Source: Stictocephala bisonia
Taxonomy: Eukaryota; Arthropoda; Insecta; Hemiptera; Membracidae
DNA: 64,000 nt
Reading direction: 5' to 3'
Assembly (NCBI GenBank): GCA_035578905.1
Contig: JAQJVL010000059.1
Coordinates: forward strand, 2,201,636 to 2,265,635
The position numbers and the translations under genes were made by a program. Below the pieces are notes generated by a model. It was not told where the DNA came from and did not search any database. It saw only the letters and a list, made by a program, of their open reading frames with translations. Each line of letters starts with the position of its first letter. Positions within the stretch are counted from its first letter, which is position 1. Shown in pieces: positions 12,364 through 24,210 of the stretch.

Positions 12364-12583
12364 CTTAATTAGTTTTAGTAACAAATGATTTTTTTGTTTG
12401 TGATGCCAAGATCATTCTTTGTTTTTCTCGTAACTTGAGTTTTGTATTTATTGGTAATAAACTTTATTTGAATATTGTGTGAAAAATAGTTTTTACTTAT
12501 TTAAACTTATTCTTGGCGATACATATTCTCATTCTAAATTATTTGTCATACAGATAAAACTTAATTGTGTCAACACGAGCCAT
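12364..12583. other. Spacer with possible LINE 3' tail
   Basis: TAATAAACTTTATTTGAAT at 12454-12472 resembles the 3' terminus of jockey/CR1-type LINEs and could belong to the LINE at 10.2-11.8 kb. Confidence 0.35.
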
Positions 12584-13939
12584 AGTACCACTGCATGTGT
12601 AGGGGTGGGCGGGTGGGTCAGTACCACTGCATGTGTAGGGGTGGGTGGGTGGGTCAGTAACACTGCATGTGTAGGGGTGGGCAGGTGGTTCAGTACCTCT
12701 GCATGTGTAGGGGTGGGCGGGTGGGTCAGTAACACTGCATGTGTAGGGGTGGGCAGGTGGGTCAGTACCACTGCATGTGTAGGGGTGGGCGGGTGGGTCA
12801 GTACCACTGAATGTGTAGGGGTGGGCAGGTGGGTCAGTACCACTGCATGTTTAGGGGTGGGCGGGTGGGTCAGTACCACTGCATGTGTAGGGGTGGGCGG
12901 GTGGGTCAGTACCACTGCATGTGTAGGGGTTGGCGGGTGGGTCAATACCATTGCACGTGTAAAGGTGGGTGGGTGGGTCAGTACTATTGCATGTGTAGAG
13001 GTGGGCTGGTGGGTCAATACCACTGCATATGTAGGGATGGGTAGGTGGATCAATACCACTGCATCTGTAGGGGTGGGCGGGTGGGTCAGTAACACTGCAT
13101 GTGTAGGGGTGGGCTGGTGGGTCAGTAACACTACATGTGTAGGGGTGGGCAGGTGGGTCAGTACCACTGCATGTGTAGGGGTGGGCAGGTGGGTCAGTAC
13201 CACTGCATGTGTAGGGGTGGGCAGGTGGGTCAGTACCACTGCATGTGTAGGGGTGGGCGGGTGGGTCAGTAACACTGCATGTGTAGGGGTGGGCAGGTGG
13301 GTCAGTAACACTACATGTGTAGGGGTGGGCGGGTGGGTCAGTAACACTGCATGTGTAGGGGTGGGCAGGTGGGTCAGTACCACTGCATGTGTAGGGGTGG
13401 GCGGGTGGGTCAGTACCACTGAATGTGTAGGGGTGGGCAGGTGGGTCAGTACCACTGCATGTTTAGGGGTGGGCGGGTGGGTCAGTACCACTGCATGTGT
13501 AGGGGTGGGCGGGTGGGTCAGTACCACTGCATGTGTAGGGGTTGGCGGGTGAGTCAGTACCACTGCATGTGTAGGGGTGGGCGGGTGGGTCAGTACCACT
13601 GCATGTGTAGGGGTGGGCGGGTGGGTCAGTACCACTGCATCTGTAGGGGTGGGCGGGTGGGTCAGTAACACTGCATGTGTAGGGGGTGGGCGGGTGGGTC
13701 AGTACCACTGCATGTGTAGGGGTGGGCAGGTGGGTCAGTACCAATGCATGTGTAGGGGTGGGCAGGTGGGTCAGTACCACTGCATGTGTAGGGGTGGGCG
13801 GGTGGGTCAGTACCACTGCATGTGTAGGGGTGGGCTGGTGGGTCAGTAACACTGCATGTGTAGGGGTGGGCAGGTGGGTCAGTACCACTGCATGTGTAGG
13901 GGTGGGCGGGTGGGTCAGTACCACTGCATGTGTAGGGGG
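12584..13939. repeat. Minisatellite, 36-bp G-rich unit, about 38 copies
   Basis: The unit is CAGTACCACTGCATGTGTAG followed by GGGTGGGCGGGTGGGT. Many units contain GGGGTGGGCGGGTGGG, a canonical four-tract G-quadruplex motif with one-base loops; the common CAGG variant breaks one tract. A characteristic block of variant units recurs 612 bp (17 units) apart, at about 12.73-12.95 and 13.34-13.56 kb. Both strands are open for over 300 codons only because of the 36-bp period. Confidence 0.98.
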
Positions 13940-16202
13940 TAGTATAGCACCAACCAAGAATATAAATAGGTTGTTGCTATAGCCTATTTATTTTAAAATC
14001 AACAATATCATCGTCTGAGTCATGATTATTTTTATGTTTGAAAAATGTACGATGGACCTGTCTTTCTCCAAATATATTAAAAAATGAACCTATCAACAAG
14101 AGTGTTTCCAAATGTAGTTTTTAAAACATCAAACAAATTGCTTTCTGCTGTACAATAAATTGCAAGTTGGTGAAAATCTTAGTTTATTTACTTAAGATTG
14201 TCAAAGAAAGATTGAAGATTTATTTCCAATAAACTTGTGTTATAGAAGCTGACAAACTCATTTAAGTTGTTTAAAACTGTTACCAAGGAAAATCGTTTCT
14301 CGATTAAAACTTGTAGACTGGATAACAGGCAATATTTCCAGATGTAGTTCCGTTGTTGCTGGCTGGACCTCTGTCACTACACCATTTTCTTTGGTGACAC
14401 TCACTATAATGTATCTTACTATTTTGAGTGTTTGTTAGCTTGTACTTTTAAAAGAAATAAATTATATTCATGATAAAATAATATGTATGTAAAAATTAAC
14501 TCAAAAATGAATTTAAATGCTATTAAAATGTAAACTGTATTCGTGCATTTGTGTTTCACAAAATATACAATATTTTATTTTGGATACCATATTTCCAACT
14601 GTATATCAAACATTTTAAGTTTTTGATAGTTGAAAGCAATCTCTTGAGTGAACAGTTTTTTTCATTTATTTTACCACCCTCTGTGTATCCAAATAGTTTA
14701 AATTTATATTATGATATAAATGTTTGTTTAACATATGCTTTTTAATTGTTCAGAAATAACTTGTGTTTTATTAGACTTTATTTAAAAACTAAAATAATTT
14801 ATAACTATGATAGTCTTATTATATGACTCTTGGTAAGGTGATCACAATAGTTGAAAGGCACAATTCTATTTTTCTCAACATGGAATTGGGTTAGTACTAA
14901 AGTAGTTGGTCTTTGCCCAAAGTTATACGCACGTGTCCAAGTAGGCCGGGTCTGCAGAGGTAGTCACTATATTGGATTGATAATGATTTCCAAATAACAG
15001 GCTATATTCACAATTTTATAAATTGAAATACTGAGGCTGGTCCCGAGGTAACCTGATGATAAAAGTCATAGTTCAGCTACAAGATAAATCTTGCGAAGAT
15101 ATCAAAAGCGCCCTTGACATCTTTATCAGCCAAACACCCACTATTTTTAAATTCTCAAGATATTTTAAAAATAAAATGAAAATTTTGAAATTGTGTTAAA
15201 CAAAGAATTTAGTTGATTAGTGTAAAGAAATTGTTTCCTTACCTTATTGTTATTTTTCAACTAAGCTCTGTGTGATTTTCCTTTTTCAATTGGGAATAAA
15301 AAGCATGAGCCAAATATTTACTTAACCCTGTTCGACGACCTGTAAGTTACATCCTAGACGAATGGCTTTGCCTCACCAATTTCACACTCTTTTTTCGAAC
15401 GGTCTGGAAAATGTTCAACGTGTAAATTTATTACACAAATATATAAAACTACGAATGAAGTTTTAGTAAAATTTAATATCTTTGAGAAGTGATATATATA
15501 AATAGAAAGTGTCATTAAGTGAGAATTTCGGTTTAGTTTATTATTAGTATTAAAACTGTTATCAATAAATAAATTAGAATAAAGAATATTATCACTCAAT
15601 AAAAACATTTTTTTTAGATGTTTCCATTCGTTTAAATAAAATCAAGCATTCAGCGTAAAAAAACAAGATTTTTAAGACACATGTTGTGCAAAATAGTAAT
15701 AACAATAGATTACGCAACTTTAAGAATAGATTAAACAATAGAACATTCAATGTAGTTACTATTTTAATAATGTAAGAAATTAATAAAATAAGGAAATCAC
15801 TAATGAGTCTACTAAAATTTTGATAAGTCAAAGACAGAACAATGTGTAAATAGGTGTATTTAAAAATTGATGTTTGTTGCAATCAGATCAAATAAACGTT
15901 TGTAGGAGATTTTTCGTCTGATATCTGTCGCAACATTTACTGAATCATTACAGAAAGTTGACATTTTTGCTGTGAAGCAAAACGCTCTAAACAAGAAACA
16001 AAAAGTAAGGAGAATTGATCGTTTTTTTGTCGTTCAATTTGAAATAAATTTATTTGGAACTTCCCTTATTGTAAAGTCAGTGAAATGTCACTGTGATAAT
16101 AGTTGTCTTATTACTATTTAATGACGATTTATTGAAATGCAATAGCTTTTTTTTTTATGTTTTAGTTTCTGTGAAAAGTTTTCGCTTTGCATTCAATTGG
16201 GG
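13940..16202. other. A+T-rich DNA, no gene recognised
   Basis: No coding motif or repeat array recognised over this 2.3-kb stretch. Confidence 0.5.
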
Positions 16203-16324
16203 CACCTGAAAAGTACCCCCCCGCCCCGCCGTGAAGGCATACGTCACTTTGACGTCACAGCTGGGGGGGGGGAGTACTTTTCCAGTCACGAACACCCGCG
16301 TGAGATTTCAGGTAATTCATAGAA

Positions 16325-16567
16325 ATACCACTGTACGTCTATGGGCAGGCGGGTGGGTCAATACCACTGTACGTCTATGGGCAGGCGGGTGGGTCAATAC
16401 CACTGTACGTCTATGGGCAGGCGGGTGGGTCAATACCACTGTACGTCTATGGGCAGGCGGGTGGGTCAATACCACTGTACGTCTATGGGCGGGCGGATGA
16501 GTCAATACCACTGTACGTCTATGGGCGGGCGGGTGGGTCAATAACACTGTACGTCTATGGGCGGGCG
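16325..16567. repeat. Minisatellite, 36-bp G-rich unit, about 7 copies
   Basis: The unit ACCACTGTACGTCTATGGGC followed by AGGCGGGTGGGTCAAT belongs to the same family as the 12.6-kb array. The last units carry GGGCGGGCGGGTGGG. Confidence 0.96.
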
Positions 16568-16799
16568 TTCTCACAGTGAGATTTCAGCTGTTTGATCTTT
16601 TGAAACTATTAAATGGTTTATTATTATCATTGAATGGTATTACGTAATGAATTAAGATGATAATATAAGAATTAGGACCGAACTAGGTGGATTTGTGCTG
16701 ACTGGAAAAGTACCCCCCCCCCTCACCCGTGGTGTACGGCCTGGAAAAGTAGCCTCTGGAAAAGTACCCCCCCCCCCCCCCCAAGGCTTGTTGAGCGAA

Positions 16800-16947
16800 C
16801 TGTATGGGTGGGCTGCTGGTTCAATACTACAGTACGTGTATGGGTGGGCGGGTGGATCAATACCAAGGTACGTGCATGGGTGGGCGGGTGAGTCAATGCC
16901 ACCGTACGTGTATGGGTGGGTATGTGGGTCAATACCATTGTACGTAT
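16800..16947. repeat. Minisatellite, 36-bp G-rich unit, about 4 diverged copies
   Basis: Units of the type GTACGTGTATGGGTGGGCGG followed by GTGGATCAATACCA. This array lies within the compound foldback arms at 16742-17190. Confidence 0.9.
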
Positions 16948-17192
16948 AAACCAGTTTCAATAAACTGGTTAAAACATGAAAAACTCGTTTTCTGTCTCAC
17001 TGTATAACAATTAATAGCGAAATTAATTTATGTAGATTTACCCAAATTGTTTATGTGTGTATATAAATAAACTATAGACCTTCAAAATTACAGTTCACGA
17101 TCAGTAGTTTTCAAACGCCCTCAACTTGGCTGCAACAATCTCAAGGCCGAGCCAGCTTGGGGGGTACTTTTCCAGGGGCTACTTTTCCACCC

Positions 17193-19297
17193 TATACACA
17201 GCCAATAATAAAATAAAAAAAGTTAATAATTAAAAAAAATACAATGTGCTTTAAAAACGCATAGCCCTGAGAGATTCAGTTTTGAGAGGCCACTATTCAA
17301 TTACACTGCATTTTAAGTGAATAAATATTGATTGAACATTTTGAAATGTTGTGTAAACTTTATACACAAGTAATGGATGCTTACTGTATTAGTATGAATT
17401 AATTATATAATAAAACTAATTTGTAATAATATAATAGAAGTAAACATTAGTTCATATATTTGAGAAAAGACATTGAAAAGTCGACCTGTGAGGAAGTTTT
17501 TTATTTTTTGGTAAGGTAAGTTTCGTCAGCGGGAAAGTTGTAGATAAAAACTGGTTCTTTATTTTTTATATAAAACTTTGATCACTATGCATATGCATAG
17601 TTTGGTCGGTAATCAGTGACAAAGAAACATGACTGTGCGGCGCGCGCAGTTGTGTTGGTGAGTTGGCCTCACTCTGGCATCCACGATTCCATCGGTGCTA
17701 AAATATGAATATAGGAGAAATATTATTTATTTTTATATAACACCTATTATGCTAAAAATATGTTGCTTAAAATTGAATTTATAGTACTAGGCAATGAAAA
17801 TTAAAGGCATAAAGCCAGTTATTATTTGTCAGTTATTTTAACAGGACATCAAATCATTTACAATACAGCAGGTGTTTTATAGTTTAAAAGTGTCACATTA
17901 TTGTTTAGAAACCCACCCGTTCCAAAAGTTTAGTAAGTTGTTGATCTTAACTTATTGCCGTTTATTAACTCTCTCTGAATATAGTTTTAAATACTGTTTT
18001 TTAGTTTGTTCATTTAAGCATACAAGGAATTTCAAGTCAGTTAAGTGTTATCAACATATCTCCTCTGGAAGCAGTTTTTTTAATTTTGATAAAAACATAG
18101 TCAAAATTAAGATACAAATTAACTTTAATTTTTTGTTTTATATTTTATTTTTTGAGGTATTTTTGTTGGCGTGACAATATGTCCACAATCTCCTTTCTTT
18201 CTTAATGTACAATTTTTCAATCCTAATTCTTTCACTAATTAACTGTTTTTTTTTGTTTTTTTTTTTTTACATAAAAAGTGCATTTTTATCCGGATAACAC
18301 TTTTCGAAATACTTATATACATTTAATACTGTTTTCTTCTTACCACTTTTAATTATTTTTCCTTTGGCTTTCTTTTCCATTGTTAAAGACCACACTTGAA
18401 TCACTAAAATTATAATTATTGAATTCACTCGATCACTTTTTCAAGACACTCAGAAACACAAGCAATAACCACAAACCTCCTTCCAACATTGTATGTACGC
18501 TTGTACTTCCTTCTTGGGGGATGTTTATTTATTCCTTTGCATCAACAGATAAGATGAAAGGAGCGAAAGGCCCAAACGAGTCACTCGCCCGCTTTGTCCT
18601 CAGTTGAGGTATTGATGGGTTGGGTTAGAGATAATATAGGACACAAACAGAGCTGGTTTTATTTGTTTGAAAGCTTATTTTTACTAAAACTAATTAATTA
18701 TTTATTTTAACACAAATCATATATTTCTTGAATATTGTCATAAAATAGTCTAATAACCTTACATAAATAATTATATACAAACGTAATTGTATTAAATCAA
18801 TTAATAATTTCAACACTCGTTAATTTAGGTACAAAAAAATGGGTTGTACCAATAAATAAACGTTCTTTATTTTGTCTTGGAATGGGCAAATTAAAACTTG
18901 ATTCCTTCAAGTAGACATTAATTTGCAGCATTATACTTGATAATTTATTTTCTATTTTACTATATTTATCTTTTTATCAATAACATTTTTCTTGTAAATG
19001 AATGAACATATACGAAAATATCTACAGACTTTTATAGTTAATAATTTGTTTGTCCTTTAAATAAATTTTCAACTAATGATTATTGATTTCTACACTATTT
19101 CATACCTAATTAAATTTTATGAGACATTTTAGACATATGTTTTTTAAACAAAAATACTGTAATATAATATCCAAGCAAAACCGTGACGATGCTATATGAC
19201 GGTGGGCAGACAGACAGTGCTCTATATTTTTGCACCAGCTAGTAGCCCTGTGTTTGTCCATAAGAGCCGTACTGCATTCTCAACGCGAAATAGAGTA
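17193..19297. other. A+T-rich DNA, no gene recognised
   Basis: Low-complexity A+T DNA with poly-T runs near 18.25 kb. A G+C-rich patch at 17.63-17.69 kb includes CGGCGCGCGCAG. No motif supports a gene. Confidence 0.5.
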
Positions 19298-19299
19298 TA

Positions 19300-21091
19300 G
19301 TCTGGGGCCACTAGAGGCTCGTCAGGAGGCTGCAGTATTTGTGTTCTCAGTCAACACTTTTTGTCCGGTACGCATCTTGTAACTTGCTGTGTGTCCCGCC
19401 GCATGCGTAGGGATGACAACGATATATCGATATTTTTCTTCCAATATTATCGTTAAATTCATTTTTGCTATACGATATATAGTTACTCCAATATATGGAT
19501 TCACTGTAAATGTTTCTCATCACTACGCACGCACTACGCCGTTTTGTAACTACATTAAGTCAAATGTGCCTATTTATTCACCGCAGTGCGGGTCACCGGG
19601 TTCCTGCGGCACGGGTCACCGGTTTCCTGAGCTGAGGCACGGGTCGCCGAGTCACCGCGGTGCGGGTCACCGGGTTCCTGCGGCACGGTAAACCGCAGTG
19701 CGGGTCACCGCGGTGCAGATCACCGGGTTCCTCCGGCACGGGTCACCGGGTTCCTGAGGCACGGGTCGCTGGGTCACCGGTTTCTTGCCGCACGGGTCAC
19801 CGGGTTCCTGAGGCATGGGTCACCACTGTGAGCGTCACCGGGTTCCTGATGCACGGGACGCCGGGTCACGACGGTGCGGGTCACCGGGTTCCTGCGGCAC
19901 GGGTCACTGGGTTCCAGAGGCACGGGTCGCTGGGTTCAAGTGGCACGGGTCGCTGGGTCACCGCGGTGTGGGTAACCGGGTTCCTGCGGCACGGGTCACC
20001 GGGGTGTGGGTCACTGGGTTCCTGCAGCATGGGTCACTGGGTTCCAGAGGCACGGGTCGATGTGTCACCACGGTGTGGGTAACCGGGTTCCTGCGGCACG
20101 GGTCACCGGGTCACAGTGGTGCGGGTCACTGGGTTCCTGCGGCACGGGTCGCTGGGTCACCGTGGTGCGGGTCACTGGGTTCCAGAGGCACGAGTCGCCG
20201 GGTCACCGCGGTGCAGGTCACCGAGTTCCTGCAGCATGGGTCGCCGTGTTCCTGAGGCACGGTCCGCCGGGTCACTGCCGTGCGGGTAACTGGGTTCCTG
20301 CGGCACGGGTCACCGGGTTCCTGAGGCACGGGTTGCCGGGTTCCTGAGGCACGGGTCGCCGGGTCACTGCCGTGCGGGTAACTGGGTTCCTACGGCACGG
20401 GTCACCGGGTTCCTGAGGCACGGGTTAACGGGTTCCTGAGGCACGGGTCGCCGGGTCACTGCCGTGCGGGTAACTGGGTTCCTACGGCACGGGTCACCGT
20501 GTTCCTGAGGCACGGGTCGCCGGGTCACTGCCGTGCGGGTAACTGGGTTCCTACGGCACGGGTCACCGGGTTCCTGAGGCACGGGTTGCCGGGTTCCTGA
20601 GGCACGGGTCGCCGGGTCACTGCCGTGCGGGTAACTGGGTTCCTACGGCACGGGTCACCGGGTTCCTGAGGCACGGGTTGCCGGGTTCCTGAGGCACGGG
20701 TCGCCGGGTCACTGCCGTGCGGGTAACTGGGTTCCTACGGCACGGGTCACCGGGTTCCTGAGGCACGGGTTGCCGGGTTCCTGAGGCACGGGTCGCCGGG
20801 TCACTGTGGTTCGGGCAACTGGGTTCCTGCGGCACGCAGATCCAGAGGGTTTTACTTACGAATCACTAGGGTGGCAAATATTTTCAACATATCAATATAT
20901 CGAACTATCGATATACCAACGAACAAATATCGATTTAACGATAATATTGAAAGAAAGAAATCCATATATCGTTGTCATCCCTACGCATGCGGCGGGACAC
21001 ACAGCAAGTTACAAGATGCGTACCGGACAAAAAGTGTTGACTGAGAACACTAATACTGCAGCCTCCTGACGAGCCTCTAGTGGCCCCAGAC
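19300..21091. mobile_element. Non-autonomous TIR element with satellite core (1.8 kb)
   Basis: The ends are long, nearly identical inverted repeats of about 160 bp (19300-19460 and 20931-21091), both starting GTCTGGGGCCACTAGAGGCT. TA flanks both ends (19298-19299 and 21092-21093), consistent with a 2-bp target duplication. The whole interior is a 23/92-bp G+C-rich satellite with no transposase. The inner part of each TIR holds GGGATGACAACGATATAT and further ATCGATAT-like sequence. It resembles foldback/MITE-type elements; the superfamily is not determined. Confidence 0.85.
19585..20838. repeat. G+C-rich satellite core, 23-bp unit in 92-bp higher order
   Basis: The basic unit is like CGGGTCACCGGGTTCCTGAG with GCA. 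The marker CACTGCCGTGCGGG recurs at 20277, 20369, 20461, 20530, 20622 and 20714, i.e. spacings of 92, 92, 69, 92 and 92 bp. That is a four-unit higher-order repeat with one unit lost once. The left half is more diverged than the right half. Open frames here are not genes. Confidence 0.93.
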
Positions 21092-21093
21092 TA

Positions 21094-22660
21094 GTAAGGA
21101 ACATAAGGTTTAACACGGGAATATCACCCCAACTTATTCAAAAATAGAGTGTAACAAAAAAATTGATATATATATATTAAATTAATTTGATTAAAGGCCA
21201 GTTTTGTGAGACAAACTATGAAGAAATATTACAACGACCAGGGAAGCATGATTACCTCATATATCGAGCTGTAAATGATTAATATGTCTATAATATGCAC
21301 TAACTCATGTTTTGCTGCCACTATAAAGAATAGTCCACTGAATGTAAAAATTAAATACATTTATCCACACGAAACAAGTTGTGGTCTGTGGGTTGAATGA
21401 AAACATTCAAAACAAGAATATTTATACCTTAACTATATGGTAATTATAAAAGAATAACGTAATAACAGTGACTAGTGACTGACGAGGGATGACAGCGGGA
21501 GGACAGTGAGTGATTGACCATAAACGTCACGAGGGATGTAAGGCGACAGGCTAGCCATCTTAGTCAGCGTTGCCAACTCACAACTTCATTTACCCGTTCC
21601 ATCCACTTGTCAACAATAAACTACATTTTATTGCCTTAACCTCACGTAAAAAACTAAATATTAATTTCAATGCATGTTTTGTACGCATAAGAGGTAATTT
21701 AAATGTGTTTTTTTCGAATCATAATGATTTTGAGGAGTGAGAATAACGTCAATATTTAGCGACACCAACCTATTCTCCTCTCAGTGCTATTACAGAAATA
21801 AATAAACAGGGGTCGATGTCTAGAGTGAAAGCCTCAATGGTAGTTATAAATATATTACCACTAATGTACATCTTTATCCAACTGTGGCATTAATTACTCT
21901 GTTTATCCTTGAGGATTTGGGGGGAATAAAGGGAGAGACTGACAAGGTGCTGGGCCTGCCATAGCATGGCAAACTAGAGAAATAGCTACTCGAAACATAT
22001 TCAGCGTACTATTGGCTGTGGCCCTTTTTCTTCCATATCTGTGGTGCTACCCACTTTCCTCTCTTTCACTTTTTTTCCTTTTATATAAAACTTCTAATTT
22101 ATTTATCCTTCTTCACATTTTATCCATACTTTACTACAGTTATTTCCAAGGAGAGATAATTTTTTATGTTATTTTATACCTTTTTTTTAAGTATTCATTA
22201 GTAGTATTAAAAAGAATAAATTTATATTATATTAGTTTTATTTTTTAATATTTGTAATTCACTCAGTGATGTATTTATTAATTAATTTTTATCTCACTAT
22301 AAACTTCGTTTATATCTAACAAAGTTGATAGCTTTTATGTAATATCCACTTAAATGTTCACTCGCCGCGTGATTTGTATCAGCATTAGGAAAAACAATCG
22401 AACCAATAATTTGAATCTCAACTGTTTTTACTCATTTATTTTTAAAATTGTAATAGGTTTTTACGATGATATGTGTGGGTCGTGATTTATTTAATAAATG
22501 TTATTAAATTTAAAATCGAATGTTTTTAACAATCGTTGAAATTTTAATGATTAGTAACATTTAAATATTAAAGAACAAGCGGAGTAGTAACCATCTCCTT
22601 GTAGGGTTGTAAGGTAATCGGTATTCTCTTGAACGTTTGAGAACTAGTTCGTCAAACGTG
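21094..22660. other. A+T-rich DNA, no gene recognised
   Basis: Contains a segment near 21.76-21.79 kb related in reverse to 4.14-4.17 kb. Nothing else supportable. Confidence 0.5.
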
Positions 22661-22661
22661 G

Positions 22662-22925
22662 TCATCCGAAAGCAGATTGAAGGAAAATGTAGAAGAATTT
22701 GTCATTATCTTTTCCTAAAATACCATACAAGCTGTGAAAAGCACCGTCAACACTTCTAAAATAATATATAGGATGCACTGCCCATCGCCTTCTATGGCGG
22801 TTGTTCATTTTCAACAAATGCTCCTCATAAACACTCACGCGTGGATCCATGTCGACCACGTCTGTAACGTTGGCAGCACTGACTCCTCCACCTGCGGGCC
22901 GCAACTGTGATTCACAGGTGCTCAT
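22662..22925 (-). pseudogene. PIF/Harbinger-like transposase first-exon relic
   Basis: The minus-strand frame contains RRRWAVHPIYYFRSVDGAF, then SLYGILGKDNDKFF. This resembles the N-terminal block of PIF/Harbinger (HARBI1-like) transposases, which usually reads RRxWVHPI...G.F..L...L..D..KFFNYFRM. Nothing resembling the downstream DDE nuclease domain was found at lower coordinates, so only the first exon or a fragment survives. The N-terminal part of this frame (22865-22925) is already the first unit of the 90-bp array, so the array appears to have grown from sequence just 5' of the relic. Family assignment is by motif recognition only. Confidence 0.55.
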
Positions 22926-23845
22926 ATTCAGCGGCGTGCCTCAGAGGCCTGACTATACATTGGCAACACTGACTCCTCAACCTGCGGGCCGCAACTGTGA
23001 ATCACAGGTACTCTATTCAGCGGCGTGCCTCAGAGGCCTGACTATACATTGGCAACACTGACTCCTCAACCTGCGGGCCGCAACTGTGAATCACAGGTAC
23101 TCTATTCAGCGGCGTGCCTCAGAGGCCTGACTATACATTGGCAACACTGACTCCTCAACCTGCGGGCCGCAACTGTGAATCACAGGTGCTCATATTCAGC
23201 GGCGTACCTCAGAGGCCTGACTATACATTGGCAACACTGACTCCTCAACCTTCGGGCCGCAACTGTGAATCACAGGTGCTCATATTCAGCGGCGTACCTC
23301 AGAGGCCTGACTATACATTGGCAACACTGACTCCTCAACCTTCGGGCCGCAACTGTGAATCACAGGTACTCTATTCAGCGGCGTGCCTCAGAGGCCTGAC
23401 TATACATTGGCAACACTGACTCCTCAACCTGCGGGCCGCGACTGTGAATCACAGGTGCTCATATTCAGCGGCGTACCTCAGAGGCCTGACTATACATTGG
23501 CAACACTGACTCCTCAACCTTCGGGCCGCAACTGTGAATCACAGGTGCTCATATTCAGCGGCGTACCTCAGAGGCCTGACTATACATTGGCAACACTGAC
23601 TCCTCAACCTGCGGGCCGTAACTGTGAATCACAGTCGCTCATATTCAGTGGCGTGCCTTAGAGGCCTGACTATACGTTGGCAACACTGACTCCTCCTCCT
23701 GTGGGCCGCAACTGTGAATCACAGGTGCTCATATTCAGCGGAGTGCCTCAGAGGCCTGACTATACATTGGCAACACTGACTCCTCAACCTGCGGGCCGTA
23801 ACTGTGAATCACAGGTGCTCATATTCAGCGGAGTGCCTCAGAGGC
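22870..23845. repeat. Minisatellite, 89/90-bp unit, about 11 copies
   Basis: The unit runs TTGGCAACACTGACTCCTCA, then ACCTGCGGGCCGCAACTGTG, then AATCACAGGTGCTCATATTC, then AGCGGCGTGCCTCAGAGG. A one-base shorter form (GTACTCTATTC) makes 89-bp units and shifts the frame, so the reading frames across it are patchy and do not suggest selection for protein. Confidence 0.97.
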
Positions 23846-24210
23846 ATACTAGTATACGAGTACAGGCCTGCAACTTTCGGCGCAGAAACTATGTGCACTC
23901 GAGTTTGAAGGTTGTTTTCTAAGGAACTAAGAGGCCTACGCAAAATCTAATTACACCATTGTTTTCCTCTTTTAATTGTTCGTTATGGGATATGTATTTA
24001 ATTTTTCGTACTATTTTTAATAATTGTTAGCCTTGTCGGAACAAAAAAGTACCGGAATTTGTACTAGTGTTCACTGTACATCAAATGTACACCGTTATAA
24101 CTAAAAAACCCGTTGATGTATGATATCATACGAAGTTCATAGGAAGTTTTATAAATGTTTAGAATTTTAACTTTTCGAGAAAAAAAAAACTTCTTACAAG
24201 TTCCCTTAAG

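Larger units (their letters stand above)
16203..17192. mobile_element. Foldback region with repeated GGAAAAGTACCCCCC motifs
   Basis: GGAAAAGTACCCCC-type motifs occur in both orientations near 16207, 16265-16283, 16700, 16742-16775 and 17158-17190. The compound left arm at 16742-16783 (GGAAAAGTAGCCTCTGGAA, then AAGTACCCCCC, a C run, CAAGG) is the inverse of 17154-17190, which outlines an element of about 450 bp. A smaller 80-bp foldback lies at 16204-16284. Two 36-bp G-rich arrays sit inside. No transposase or clear target duplication was seen, so the element class is unknown. Confidence 0.5.

Noticed and set aside
12479..13671. Open frames of 357 and 380 codons on opposite strands
   Set aside because: Produced by the 36-bp array; several frames are open at once and the repeats carry random variants.
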